From assembly GCF_004011695.2 (NCBI RefSeq), contig NC_082408.1:791501-855500 (forward strand): a DNA stretch of 64,000 nucleotides. Reading direction: 5' to 3'. Source of the stretch: Ascochyta rabiei (taxonomy: Eukaryota > Ascomycota > Dothideomycetes > Pleosporales > Didymellaceae). Positions within the stretch are counted from its first letter, which is position 1. Every line of letters starts with the position of its first letter. Shown one piece after another: positions 10,524 through 22,228 of the stretch. The notes under the pieces are model-generated. The model was not told the DNA's origin and ran no database searches. It saw only the letters and a program-made list of their open reading frames with translations. The position numbers and the translations under genes were made by a program.

Positions 10524-13500
10524 ATGCTCCGGACTGCCCTCGCCCAGCCGCTGCTATGCCTGCTGCTGTGCATCTGCTGCTGGCCAGCCTGCGCGCGAGG
10601 CATGACCGACGAGACGATTGCCGACTTGAGGTAGCCATCCTCTCTCTCTTTACGTGTTTACACACTCACACTCACTCCTTCATATTGCCTTCACATTACC
10701 TTTGTGTTATATTCTTGCAGTCACTTCACCTTTACATTGCAGTACTTCACCTTTACATTGCAGTACTTCACCTTTACATTGCAGTACTTCACCTTTACAT
10801 TGCAGTACTTCACCTTTACATTGCAGTACTTCACCTTTACATTGCAGTACTTCACCTTTACATTGCAGTACTTCACCTTTACATTGCAGTACTTCACCTT
10901 TACATTGCAGTACTTCACCTTCACATTGCAGTACTTCACCTTCACATTACATTCACACTCACTTACACACACTCACTCACACACACTCACTCACACTCAC
11001 TCACACTCACTCACACTCACTCACACTCACTCACACTCACTCACACTCACTCACACTCACTCACACTCACTCACACTCACTCACACTCACTCACACTCAC
11101 TCACACTCACTCACACTCACTCACACTCACTCACACTCACTCACACTCACTCACATTACATTCACACCCACACAAGTGTTCACACAGCTACTAATCTCCC
11201 ACAGACAACAAACCCGTGACCTCTTCTACCATGGCTTCGACAACTACATGGCCCACGCCTTCCCTGACGACGAGCTGCGCCCACTGACCTGCGCGCCCCT
11301 CACACGCGACCGCCAAAACCCCGCCCACATCGAAGTCAACGACGTCCTCGGCAACTACTCCCTGACCCTCGTCGACAGCCTGTCCACCCTCGCCATCTTT
11401 GCATCCACCCCTCCCCCGCACAAGCACGACCGAAACAAGCACTGGCGCAACAGGGCCCTCGACGACTTCCAGGATGGCATCCAGGCCCTCGTCGAGCACT
11501 ACGGAGACGGCACCACAGGGCCAGGCGGACAAGGAAAGAGGGCGCGGGGATTCGATTTGGACAGCAAGGTGCAGGTCTTCGAGACGACCATTCGCGGCGT
11601 GGGCGGTCTGCTGAGCGCGCACCAGTTCGCCGTGGGAGACCTGCCCATTCGAGGCTACGACGCACAGGAAGAGACACGCCAAGACAAAAGAGGCATCTTC
11701 TGGCGCAACGGCCTCGTCTACGACGGACAGCTGCTGCGACTAGCCACCGACCTCGCCAACCGCCTTTTGCCGGCTTTCCACACGCCCACGGGCCTCCCCT
11801 ACCCTCGTGTCAACCTACGACACGGCGTGCCCTTCTATGCCAACTCGCCCCTCAACATGGATGCCGAGTACGGGCAATGCAGCAAAGACCCAAACGACAA
11901 GACCACCGAGATCACAGAGACCTGCACCGCTGGAGCTGGCAGTCTGGTCCTCGAATTCACCACCCTCAGTCGCCTGACGCGCGACCCACGATACGAAAAG
12001 GCTGCCAAAGACGCCTTCTGGGCTGTCTGGCATCGCCGCAGCAGCATAGGCTTGCTGGGCGCCGGCATCGACGCCGAGACAGGACAGTGGGTTTCGGCCT
12101 ACACCGGCATTGGAGCAGGCATCGACAGCTTCTTCGAGTACGCTCTGAAGACGCACATCCTACTGTCTGGTCTGCCCTACGACTCCGCCAATGCTAGCGT
12201 TGACTCGCCCGACGCCTTCTTGCTCGCATGGGAAGAGGCCCACGATGGCATCAAGCGCCAGATCTATCGAGGCGCCCAGCACCAGCACCCCCACTATGCT
12301 CAGGTCGATCTGTATACCGGCGCATTGCGTGCCTTCTGGATCGACAGCTTGAGTGCCTTTTACCAGGGGCTGCTCGCCATGGCTGGTAAACTCGACGAAG
12401 CAATCGAGACGCATCTCCTCTACACTGCGCTCTGGACCCGCTACTCGGCCATGCCGGAGAGATGGTCCACGGCCACCGGCAACATCGAACACGGTCTACG
12501 CTGGTGGGGTGGCAGACCAGAGTTCATCGAGTCTACTTGGTATCTCTACCACGCCACCAAAGACCCGTGGTACCTGCATGTTGGCGAGATGACGCTCCGC
12601 GACATCAAGAGACGTTGCTGGACCAAGTGCGGATGGGCTGGTCTACAGGACATTCGCACGGGCGAGTTGAGTGACCGCATGGAGAGCTTTTTCTTGGGCG
12701 AAACGGCAAAGTACCTGTTCCTGCTGTTCGATCCCTCGCACCCACTGAACACGTGGGACGCGCCGTATGTCTTCACCACCGAAGGACATCCTCTTATCAT
12801 ACCCAAGCGCCTTCGTCCAGTCAAAGCTCAGCGACAACACGACCCTCTCCCGGAGTGGCAGCCGGCGCCTGCAACATGTCCTCTTCCGCCTGCGATCCTG
12901 CCCTTCAGCATCTCCGCTACAGCTGCACGGCCTGACGTTTTCCACGCGGCCAGTCTCGCTCGCTTGCACCTAATGCCAACCATCGAGACGCTCGACTCCC
13001 CACTCATCGAGTTCAACGCTGATCACCCAAGTATATCCATGGCCGACGTGCGATCTCCTTCCAACTACACGTACTACCCATGGACCTTGCCGTTGGAGTA
13101 CATACCCAAGAATGCAATGAGCTCACCGCTGGCTATGCGTACGACCTTCGATCTGTCGTTCCCGAACATGCCAAATAGCCCTCAGCTCGGCACAATGCAG
13201 CGCATGCCTGAAGGTATCCTGGTCAACTCGCTGAGTGGACTCCGTCTTGGTATGGTGCGTGAGCATGATCATCTTATCGATCTGGATGAACACTTCCGCA
13301 TTTATGCAATCTCCAATGCGGCTCTGGGTCGTGACGAGAAGGTATTCATGTCCCGGGCGACCATCGAGAACTTCAACCCTCTCGATCCCTACTTCACACG
13401 AACCCGTGATCTGCACACTATCGACCTCGTCATTGACGTCCCGCCTGCTTCAGCAGCGCCTTCGTCTGACACACTGTCTTCGCTGCTTGACGTCGCACTC

Positions 13501-14241
13501 GGCGAGTTTGGAAACTTGACTGGCCTTGACATTGCTGATGCACTTGACGACATCGAAGCACACCCAGAAGCCCTGGACGACGAGCCTTCGTATTTCTCGA
13601 GCCTGCTGTCGTCATTTCAGAATTTGCTCACCGCTCCGTTACCGACTGGAGCTAGCTCCGCATCCCAGCGACAGTCTACAAAACGCTACGCTGTCGCTGG
13701 AACCTTGCCTATCGGCGTGGGTGCCGCCCCGTTGCCAGACACCCAAGACCCGGACCTTGCATACAGCGCCGCGAACCCCCTCGCATGGTCCAAGATCTAC
13801 GTTCATGATACAGATCTATGCGCCGACCGCCTGTCCCTCGACATAGCAAAGCAGTATCACATTGTCGTTATCCCACGCGGCGGCTGTTCGTTCTCTACAA
13901 AGTTGAGGAACGTTCCGGCGTACCCGCCCGACCCGAGCTCTCTGCAGCTCGTCATTGTGGTCAGCTTCCCTGAACAGCAAAACCCACAGACCACTACTTC
14001 CAGCAAGCGAGGGAAGGAGCGTGACAGTAGCGAGGCTACAGGTCCACTGGTGCAGCCTCTCCTCGATGAAGTGCAACATACGCCCGGAGGCTTACTCAGG
14101 CCACATCCCATTCCGCTTCTGATGGTTGATGGCGGTGAGAAGACTATGGACAAGTTAAGAAGGGCGAGCGGTGTGGGTGTGAGGCGGAGGTATTACTTTA
14201 AAACGCAGGGCGTGAGGATTGGAAACCTGATTGTGCTGTAA
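10524..14241 (+). CDS. MNL1: EDEM/MNL1-type ER degradation-enhancing alpha-mannosidase (GH47) with PA domain
   Basis: Trims mannose from misfolded glycoproteins in the ER lumen so they enter ER-associated degradation. Exons 10524-10630 and 11205-14241, 1047 residues. Exon 1 encodes a signal peptide (MLRTALAQPLLCLLLCICC...) and the family start MTDETIADLR; exon 2 continues QQTRDLFYHGFDNYM, with the split Arg codon restored. GH47 blocks: HIEVNDVLGNYSLTLVDSL, FETTIRGVGG (about residue 160), GAGIDSFFEYALK, RPEFIESTWYLYHAT and the calcium-binding Thr in TTEGHPL (about 561). Residues about 860-1045 resemble a protease-associated domain, with GGCSFSTKLRN. The intron is 574 bp and built of tandem repeats with many acceptor-like sites; the donor GTAGCC is weak. 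Open reading through the repeats into exon 2 means an ORF-only prediction would wrongly extend the N-terminus. Confidence 0.93.
10723..10950 (+). repeat. 21-bp minisatellite in EDEM intron 1, each unit carrying an acceptor-like TTGCAG
   Basis: The unit is ACTTCACCTTTACATTGCAGT (21 bp). There are ten units ending in TTGCAG (nine with TTTACATT, one with TTCACATT) plus a final partial copy; another TTGCAG precedes the array at 10715-10720. Each unit has a pyrimidine-rich stretch before a TTGCAG that matches a 3' splice site. Because 21 is a multiple of three, all frames stay open. Confidence 0.95.
10991..11150 (+). repeat. 10-bp (TCACACTCAC) repeat in EDEM intron 1
   Basis: Sixteen perfect copies of TCACACTCAC run from 10991 to 11150, flanked by degenerate CACACTCAC sequence on both sides (10951-10990 and 11151-11180). 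The tract has no G on the plus strand and no stop codon in any forward frame. It lies just before the acceptor CCCACAG at 11198-11204. Confidence 0.95.
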
Positions 14242-14550
14242 ATACCCGGATGCATCGTACATGCGTATCTGTAGACTGCTATCGATGTTGTCTTCTTCTG
14301 AGAGGAGCCTTCAGACTCGACTACGAATGTTACGATATTGCTTGTAGCTTTTGAATGGCGTGTTCTGCGCTTGCCCCCCATAGTAAGCGTGGCCCGATTG
14401 GGTGACGCTAGACGCACCTCAGGCGTCCAGCTTCGTCAACCCTCAGCCACTTCCTATCCTCGAGGTACGATAAATCATCTTATCTCGACGCAGGAACTGC
14501 TGTCATGTTCAACTTGTTCTTTTCGAGCTCTCTCTGTGACCGCCATCAGC
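14242..14550. other. Short intergenic region between EDEM and the Zn2Cys6 gene
   Basis: 309 bp between a stop and a start on the same strand. It must hold the 3' end of the EDEM gene and the promoter and leader of the transcription factor. No TATA box or other element is evident. Confidence 0.5.
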
Positions 14551-16394
14551 ATGGTGTATCGCGGTCGCCCCTCAACAGGCTGCAAGAACTGCCGTGAGCG
14601 CAAGATCAAGGTCAGCTTTGCGATTCATGACACCTACAACAATTAACGGCAGCCCGCCAGTGTGACGAGAGCTTGGATGGCTGCCTAAAGTGTGCCAAAG
14701 CCGCCATAACATGTCCTGGGTACGATCGTAGCGTGGACGTGTTCTTCCATGACGAAACAGCCAGGACTAAGGTCAAGGCAAAGAAAGCAAAAGTAAAGGC
14801 GATAGCTTTACGCGATGCACGATATGCGAGTAGCAGTGCTTCGTCGGTAGGCTCAAACGAGCTCTCGCCGTCATCCGTCGTCGCTCAGAATACACCCAGG
14901 AAAGAATCACCTGGTGTCCTCCTCGTAGCACCCTTGATCGATCAAGGCATCGCCTACTTCATGTCTCACTATGCCACCGGTTTAGATCAGCCTTCGATCC
15001 GGTCTGAGGCGTACAACAAACATCTGGCCACCAGCGGGTTCCATCCTGTCATTGCCACATCAATGACCGCTCTTGGACTCGCTGGCGTGGCCAACATCTA
15101 CAAAGACACGACCCTCAAAGACCAGGCAACCAGGTGGTACCTCGATGCCATCAGAAAGACCAACTCCGCCATCACACACCCTAAAGAGGTGACCTCGGAC
15201 ACCACACTGCTGGCCATTACCCTCCTAGGCATGTTTGAGGCTACATCCAACGAGTACTCCCTCCATGCTTGGAGCGAGCACGTCGCAGGCGCCGCCTCTC
15301 TCGTCAAGATGCGCGGGATGAAACAATTCACATCGCCAGCAGGAAGACGGATGTATCTGCATGCAATTGGACTCCTCACAATGAACTGCCTGGGAGATAG
15401 CACCGCCTTGCCACCGTACGTACGCGAGATGAATGAGGAAATTAGGAAGTACTCTGCTGGCATAGATCCGAGAAACCGCTTCTTCTTTCTTCAGCAAGAT
15501 GTCATCAACCTTCGTGCACAAATCATGCAAGATCTAGCGATGAGCCTGCAGAGCATACTTGATCGCTCACTTGAGCTCAGTCTTGTGGCTGAGAGGGTCT
15601 TCGAGGATGCCGGACCAGAGTGGAGCTATGATGAGGTCGCGCTTACAGAGACGAGCTCTCTCGTCTTCGGTGCAACATACCACATCTATCCTAGCCATGC
15701 CACGGCCCAGACTTGGAACTGGGTACGTTACACCAAGATTTACATCCACGACATCATCCGCAATACCATCCTTGCCGGCCTTTCCGCATCACCTCCGACC
15801 TTCGTAGGCACTCCGTATCTGCTGCAGCTGGCAAAGAGCGTCGAGCAGCTGCAAAAGGTACAGTCCGACATCCTCGCAAGCGTACCGCAGTTCTTGCATG
15901 ATGTCCCGAAAGTTGCCCCACCTCCACAGTCGTATCCTACGCCACTGCCATCGCTGTCAAGGGTCTTGTCGTCCGAGTCTCTCTCATCATCAGAGTCCCT
16001 CGCCGGCCCATCCTCCGAGGCTGACACACCTCAGCCTTTCTCCAAACCTCACAAGCTGTTCTTCGAGAACTTCAGCTCGGAAGACATTCTACCAGAGCCT
16101 TCTCTTGTGTCGTCCGACAACATCAGCGATCGCCTTCCCATCGTACGCATCTCCGGCGGGCACTCCACACTGTGGGCACTTTACATAGCTGGCTCGATGC
16201 CCACAGCGGAGCGTGCGACGCAGGAGTACATCATCAGGTGCTTGGGTCGATTCGAGAGGGAGTTTGGAATCATGCAGGCAAAAGTGCTGGCGGCTGCGAT
16301 GAGGTTGAAGATGGGGCGACAGGATGTGGATGGCATCTGTCCAAGTTATCTGCCAAAACAGGCTGCGCCGTATGTGGTGCCGTCGGAGGGATAA
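14551..16394 (+). CDS. Zn2Cys6 fungal transcription factor
   Basis: A DNA-binding regulator of the Gal4 class. Exons 14551-14610 and 14661-16394, 597 residues; the 50-bp intron (GTCAGC...CCAG) falls inside the zinc cluster, a common position in this family. The cluster is complete: Cys 11, 14, 21, 28, 31 and 38 give C-x2-C-x6-C-x6-C-x2-C-x6-C, with the basic stretch RERKIK between the third pair. After a basic and Ser-rich linker (about 45-85) comes a long helical region resembling the fungal-specific Fungal_trans_2 domain (about 95-590), interrupted by a Ser/Pro-rich stretch near 415-460. Target genes cannot be told; there is no neighbouring biosynthetic cluster. Expected in the nucleus. Confidence 0.92.
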
Positions 16395-18368
16395 AAAAGT
16401 GTAGAGGAACTGTGAGGCAGCATTAATGTTCGCCAACCCGATGTTCTTTTTGTACACACGAAACCATAGCACACGCAGAGTCACCGCAAGGATGCTGAGA
16501 CCAAAGCGAAGGTGAAGGTCGGATGCCTTGACGTCGGCAAATCAATTCTCGCAAGTTTTCGATCTTGAATCGCTTCGCCGCGAACCCCTCCTGAATTAGC
16601 TCCGCGCTCGAATGTCATCCCAGCTTAGACTGGTATACTGGGCCGTATTCTCGACAGAAGACCCTGGAATTGTACCTTGCGCGTTCGATTATGACGCCAT
16701 CAACTGTACGCTGAACCTCTTACTGGAGTCTATCGTCTGTCACGACAACAGTCCCTACGGATTCGCGAACCTTCCTGCGTTTTAGACGTTCGCTCAACTT
16801 CGTATACATCAGCAGGAATAGTAGCCAAGTCGAAGTAGCTCCGTCGACCGCTCGTGTTTCAGAGCCGACACGCCACTCGTTAGGAGTTACATGGGCAAAG
16901 GACTCTGCTCAGCGTTTGAATCGACTCGAAAGGAGTCTCCAAGTGCCAAGCATTCAACATTTGTTGATTTTGTATCATGTTGGTCAGCAGGTACTCGGAT
17001 ACATCTTGCGGTCCAAATCTAGCATCACTTACGACCTTGACACCTATACGCGAAGCCATATACTACCTGGCATGGGTGCACTACATGCGGACAGTCGCAT
17101 TCGCCACGCCGCTTTGAACTCGTTCAATCCCAACAGCTTCATCATCAGGCTGACAGTAAACCCACCGGCTGGCTCCGACAATGACTTCCACCGTCTTAGA
17201 GACTTCGTGTCTAACTCATCTTGGAAACCGGCGACCTTCTTCTTGGTTTCGCTTCATCTTCAGGTCCAATTTGCATGCTGCGCAAAGATGTAGGATATTT
17301 GTATGAAAGCTATCTAATTTTTAGAAGCCACGCAGCGCGTTTGCGGCTATACCAAAATTTGCACGCTACTGGTAGACGCTGATGCTTCTTCCTGAGCTTG
17401 CATCGTGAAGAGAACTCTAGGGTACATCAGGATTCAGCTGCTAGATTTCCTGGTCAAGTCGGTCCATGCATACCCCTCTTATCGTCTCTTTCCCTACCCA
17501 ACGATCTGGATGGACTGCCACTGTCGCATGGTGGAGGCACAGTTTCCATCGCACAACAACAATGCCCCCCTGCTCTTTCGGAATACCTCAGCAGATTCCG
17601 GCAGAATTCCATCTCAACAGACCACTATTGCACAGATCTCTTGACTCAAGAGTGAAGGACCTAGAGTGAGGCGGGCGCAGATGACAAGACTTTACTCGGT
17701 TGCGCAGTCAAGCTTACCAAGAGCCACTTAACATGGCGCAAATTTTAGGGACACACTTTGCATGGATTTAGTGGAACGTTGAAACGGGGAAATCTCCACA
17801 CAAACCATCATCTTCTCTTTTTCCACGAGATCAGTGCAGCGGCTTCACCAACGACTCGGTCCAGAGAGGGAGGACATAACTCTACCCAAAAGGCGTTTAG
17901 GTTTGTAAACACTTTTACAGCACGTGGAAATCCAATTTATTATCGATTGACATCTCTTGCCTCTGGATCTTCTGTGACGTGAAATAGATGTTCCTATTTA
18001 GCCAACTAACGTTTCGAATCTCAGACGTCATCCAGAACTTTCCTTCCCCTTGAATACTTCGTCCCACTGCGTACACTTCCCTCCGTGCCTGCAACGGCAG
18101 CTCATCTTTACATCGCGCTAGCAGGAGCGTTGTAGATCAATTAGGTATTTCCCGCTGGTCTGACGAGCGTAGAGAATTATTACCCGGTTCTAGAAACTCG
18201 TTCACTCAAGAAGTTGGAAGGGCCTGGGGCACCTGTGGTGTAATGGGTAGAAGTGAGCAACCCGGAGTCCGGGACTCGAATTCTTCTCTCGAAAGCTTAT
18301 ATATTCAACAAATGTTTGAGTTGCGCCCATACCTGGGCTGCCTCTGATCGATCGCGAGCTTCAAGATC
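16395..18368. other. Gene-poor stretch, no supported gene
   Basis: About 2 kb with only short open frames that lack ATG starts or any family resemblance. Base composition is mixed and there are no repeats of note. It may contain decayed sequence, as the next 0.9 kb does, but nothing can be identified. Confidence 0.45.
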
Positions 18369-19283
18369 ATGGCAGACGCTTCGAGAATTAGACTGACACT
18401 CAGCGCCAACCACCTAGGCCGGGCCGAGCGACCAGTAATTTTTTTCATCGAAACACGTGGACAGTTCAGACGCGTCGCATCTTCGAGACAGTTGACGAAT
18501 CTAACTGACATTTTGTCCACCTCACTCGGACCTATGATACTGGATGGCGTTGCTCCAGTCCTTATCGGGACAGTGTACAATCTCAGCGACAGAACCGTCT
18601 CTCGTAAGATTCCAAGCATCCTGCAAGCGAATCGGGCCATCCGGGATACCGGAAGTCAACTCTGCATGCGTCAACCGCTGACTATCTAGCTGTTTACCGA
18701 AAACACGGAAGACGAGTTTGAGGAAATCACCTCATTGGAAGACTAGGTGAATCAGCGTCCATCTCCCCACATGAATCGCGAGGCTGTGTACCGGCTTCAA
18801 TTCGACTCTAAGACGACGAAACGCAACTCGCTTGCATCGACATTGCTCAAGGCCGCTGGCTGGCCTGGCCCGTGCAACCAGGTCTTTATACTCCGACGTA
18901 GAGTTTCACTTCTGGATTATCAGCACCGACGGCCTGCAACTATACGATGAATCTCGCATGCATTTGCTCACATTCAGATTCAACCTGCTTGCCTTCTTCG
19001 CTTCTCTGATGAGATCTTACCCCACTCGCCTACTTTTGCCCTGTCCGAATGTCTGTGCGAATTATGACGGCGACGTACTGCGTGCAGACTTTACTGTGAA
19101 AGCGAGAGCGATGGAGTTGAGACGGTCGCCAACAAACTCTCCGCTGTAAATTGCGAGAACAGGGATTTTATGGAGATTGTGTGCATTGACGAGATAATGT
19201 TGAGACTCTCGGAGCTGCAGGAGCCGGAGGAAAAGCTTGAGAATCTACTGCATGCTGCGGTGAATCTTTGCGGTACGATGTAG
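18369..19283 (+). pseudogene. Possible nonsense-damaged gene relic
   Basis: One reading frame from the ATG at 18369 to the TAG at 19281 would encode about 304 residues, broken only by four stops: TAG at 18687 and 18744, TGA at 18948 and 19065. All four can be explained as single C-to-T changes from CAG or CGA, the pattern of RIP. The parts most like protein are residues 1-125 (Ile/Leu-rich, then the acidic ENTEDEFEEITSLED) and the last 65 codons, including CIDEIMLRLSELQEPEEKLE. The middle third is less convincing. No family is recognised, and a chance open frame cannot be excluded. Confidence 0.3.
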
Positions 19284-19477
19284 GGAGTCACATTGGTTAC
19301 GGCGCAATCTTCTAGGCAAGTAAGGAGACTTTTCACTACGCCTGCAGTCTGTATGGCTCAGCGCTGGGATCCTTTGCGAAGCCAACCAATACGAGACTCG
19401 AGTCCCTTTTAATCAAGGGCCGGCACTGGGAGCAATTGATCTGATTCTTCGGTACCACACTACCAGAAACTGTCTCC

Positions 19478-21006
19478 TCAACTGCTGCGTGCAGACCGAC
19501 TTTCACTACACCCCGCACTCTCCCCTCCATCACACCCACCCTCCACTCTCGGAAACCCACCATCCGTCCTATCAATCTTCCTACTAAACGCCCCTCCCTT
19601 CTCCAGATCCAACCTTCCCGCAGCACCACCCGCAGCGCTGCATGGCGGCCCAGCAGTAGCATGCACCTGATGATCCGGATCCGCAAACACAAACTCCTCA
19701 CCACCAAGTTCCCGCTCGATGTACCCATCCACCGTCGACACGCCCGGCGACTTAGAATTGAGAACCTGATTGCGGTTCTGCGACCGCCCGAGGCGCTGGC
19801 GCGCGCGGCGTACGGATGCGAAATTGTACCTCGCGTGCTCCTGCTGGACGGGCGCGGGGGCTCGGGAGCGGGTCCAGAAGGATCTACGAAACACTGATCG
19901 CGAGGGTCAATATAAGGTTAGAAAGCGTTTTTTAATTTTTTTTTTTTAATTTTTTTTTTTTAATTTTTTTTTTTAATTTTTTTTTCCCTCGGTGCGCGGC
20001 GCTGGACTTACGGGGTCGGAGACTCGCGGTGTTGACTGCCACGATGGCGATGCAGAATTCTCGGACGCCCCAGCGTGCGATGTTGAGGCTGATGATGTCC
20101 TGGACTATGGTTAGAGAGACGCGGGTTATACTAGGGAGGTTGTTAGATGGGTTGGGGGTGGGTGGGGAGGGTTTTTAAGTACCATGCTGCGAGGACGAAG
20201 AGGCCCGAGGCTAGGAGGATGAAGACGGCGAGACGACTGAGTAGGTTAGCAGAGGGTCAGTGATTGTTGGAGGTGGTATAAACGTACGTGCGTAGAGGTT
20301 TGTTCAGGTTCCAGAGTAGCGAGGTTGGGACGCTGAGAAGCTGTAGTGATTTAGAACGTGTAGAGACTTGGACGGATACAACGTACAAACACGTCTGTGA
20401 CTGCATTGACGCAACTGCTGGCGATGAGGATGTTTGGTGATGCCGTGCACCGAACCGATGGTGGGGGGACGATCTGCCATCTTTGACGATATGGCAGGCA
20501 CACGAGGCTCAAAGCCAACGTCAGGCCACAGAAGCCGGATACACAGAGGACGATTGTCACTCTCAACACCCATATCTGCCATTCCTGGAAGAATATACGC
20601 TGGTATAGCATGACAACAATGCCCTTGAGACAGAAAATGAGGACAAGGCTACGTTTCGTCAGTTCCGTTATGCCACCCTCCCAGTGGGTATAACGTACTA
20701 GGCATACCAAGTCCCCAGGAACAGTTTACTGCCATACGCGACCTCGTTGAGTTTCGCCCGATCGAACAACGCAGTCTCTGCAGCTGTGAAGTCGGTGTTC
20801 GTCCCCGTGTAGTACGTAATTTGGATGACGCCACACGAGTACGTCCAGGCGAACAGAGCAACAATGGCCAAGCCGTCGTCGAGTCGTAGACCTCGAATGC
20901 CGTCTGTGCGGAGCCGCACCGCGAATCTGAGGACAATCCACAGGACGCCGATGGAGTACAGCGTCCACACTTCCGGCAGGAATTCATCGTCACGCGCCGG
21001 CGCCAT
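19478..21006 (-). CDS. SAT4-like integral membrane protein (fungal rhodopsin-like domain)
   Basis: A seven-helix membrane protein of the large fungal SAT4/PTH11-related group; members are receptor-like or of unknown function. Six exons, complement(20708-21006, 20387-20648, 20288-20340, 20183-20236, 20012-20130, 19478-19893), 400 residues. Introns are 59, 46, 51, 52 and 118 bp with GTATGC, GTACGT, GTACGT, GTACTT and GTAAGT donors. Family marks in order: helix 1 YSIGVLWIVLRFAVR; the LRLDDGLAIVALFAW block; GSKLFLGTCLVLIFCLKG; CVNAVTDVFLLSVPTSLLW; RLAVFILLASGLFVLAA; REFCIAIVAVNTASLRPLF. The C-terminal tail (from about residue 265) is Gly/Arg-rich and probably cytoplasmic. The last intron is longer because it contains the A/T homopolymer array. 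No signal peptide. The exact tail end could change if it hides another intron. Confidence 0.87.
19928..19985. repeat. Repeated T12-AA homopolymer array
   Basis: Runs of about 11-12 T separated by AA, repeated four times on the plus strand (poly-A with TT on the sense strand of the surrounding gene). It lies within the fifth intron of the SAT4-like gene and accounts for that intron's length. Confidence 0.95.
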
Positions 21007-21619
21007 GATGAGAATGTCAGAGGCCTGACTTGGTGCCGCTTTGCGGTCGTTGCAGGGAATGAAAGAAGCGATGAATAGGTTCGATTTGCAGAATCGTCTA
21101 CGGCTATGGCTCTAATTTTACATGGTAGTTTGAGGATGTCTGTGATGTACGTGGGAAGTAAGCAGGTTAGTAAAGTCAGAACGCAAGAGGCCGTCGAAAT
21201 TCAGCCGAATAGCATCTCGATATATAAACACTAGAAGCGCCGGAGTAAGAATCGGGAACTCATCGGCCGAGCACGTGGCGGTCAAGACATTTGGCTGAGA
21301 TATGGTCGTAAGCGGGCATGCAAGGCTTCTATACTTCTGGAAAGGTAAGAGGGATATGCGGAAGCGGGATCTCGGCCTGACTGCGAGTGAGATTCTGTAC
21401 AAGGTTTGCGGAGTTGGGCCCGACGTCGACTCTCTGGCCGTCACAGCAGGCTGAAACACTTCCGACCTTCTCCGCGCATGTAAAATACCCCCGCTTCTAA
21501 AGGAACGAAGGCTCATCGATATCATCATGGGAAGTCTTGGCGATCTACGTGGAATTGTCGAGATCGTGGTCCCTGTTTATACCAGACGTGCATGCAACCA
21601 GCAAGTACCAAAAGATAGC
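21007..21619. other. Intergenic region
   Basis: 613 bp upstream of the SAT4-like gene and downstream of the phosphatase, both on the minus strand. A minus open frame of 136 codons (21118-21528) has no family resemblance and is not called. It should contain the SAT4-like promoter. Confidence 0.5.
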
Positions 21620-22228
21620 TTATAGCTTAGCTTTTAGCTTCTCTGCGTGCTGATCCCACTCCCAGAATTCTCCTCTGAACCTGGTCTTCTCCCAATCCTC
21701 GTAGATTATCTTACTTTCTCTGTCTGTCTTGCTCTTGCACATCTTCTCCCAAACCAAGAGCTGCTCTTTGAATCCAGGATTCGGGTCGCAAACAGGCCTT
21801 CCTTCGCAGAGCTGTTTCAACGCTGTATCTGAATCAAGGTGGTATTTCCACATCAGATAGGCCACCACAAGGGTGGCGGACCGCGACTTGCCCATCGCGC
21901 AGTGAACGAAAACTCCTCCTGCATCTTCAGCACCGTCTCGATGTACATTGCCTTCAGTACTTTGAATCTGCTTGACTTCGCTGAGCGCTTCATCTATAAA
22001 CCTGACTGCTTCCGGTATGTGCTGCAGGAGATCTTCGTTGGGATGATCTTCTGCCCGGATGTGGAAGTGTTTCAGGTGTGATGATCTATCCTGGAGCAAA
22101 GGGTCGTAATCAATAACCGATAGTACGTGTGTAATGCCGGCGGCACGTATCAGGTCGGTCTGAAAGAGCGCGTACAATCCGCCGATGTAGAGTTTGCCCG
22201 CCCGCGGAACCTGGTCGACCCAACCCAT
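21620..22228 (-). CDS. Dual-specificity protein phosphatase (DSPc)
   Basis: Removes phosphate from Tyr and Ser/Thr of target proteins through a cysteinyl-phosphate intermediate. Single exon, 202 residues from the ATG at 22228, similar to small fungal dual-specificity phosphatases. The signature HCAMGKSRSAT gives catalytic Cys110 and Arg116; Asp61 in AEDHPNEDLL is the likely general acid. The N-terminal block KLYIGGLYAL is typical of the family and argues for a start just before it. An in-frame ATG at 22267 would add 13 residues; sequence further upstream is open but lacks an ATG and does not look coding. The C-terminal tail (about 170-202) is charged and helical. No signal or membrane segment. 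Substrate unknown. Confidence 0.9.
   Translation of the reverse strand: MGWVDQVPRAGKLYIGGLYALFQTDLIRAAGITHVLSVIDYDPLLQDRSSHLKHFHIRAEDHPNEDLLQHIPEAVRFIDEALSEVKQIQSTEGNVHRDGAEDAGGVFVHCAMGKSRSATLVVAYLMWKYHLDSDTALKQLCEGRPVCDPNPGFKEQLLVWEKMCKSKTDRESKIIYEDWEKTRFRGEFWEWDQHAEKLKAKL

Noticed and set aside
10654..11204. A long open frame running through the 21-bp and 10-bp repeats into the EDEM coding region, which would add about 184 residues
   Set aside because: The signal peptide and family N-terminus are found in the separate exon at 10524-10630, which splices in frame to 11205; the open repeats are a by-product of stop-free units. Internal acceptor use is kept as a finding, not as the main model.
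18225..18300. tRNA-like stretch with TGGTGTAATGGGTAG and ACTCGAATTC resembling A and B boxes
   Set aside because: No cloverleaf can be paired: acceptor and T arms do not match and the B-box-like motif is off consensus.
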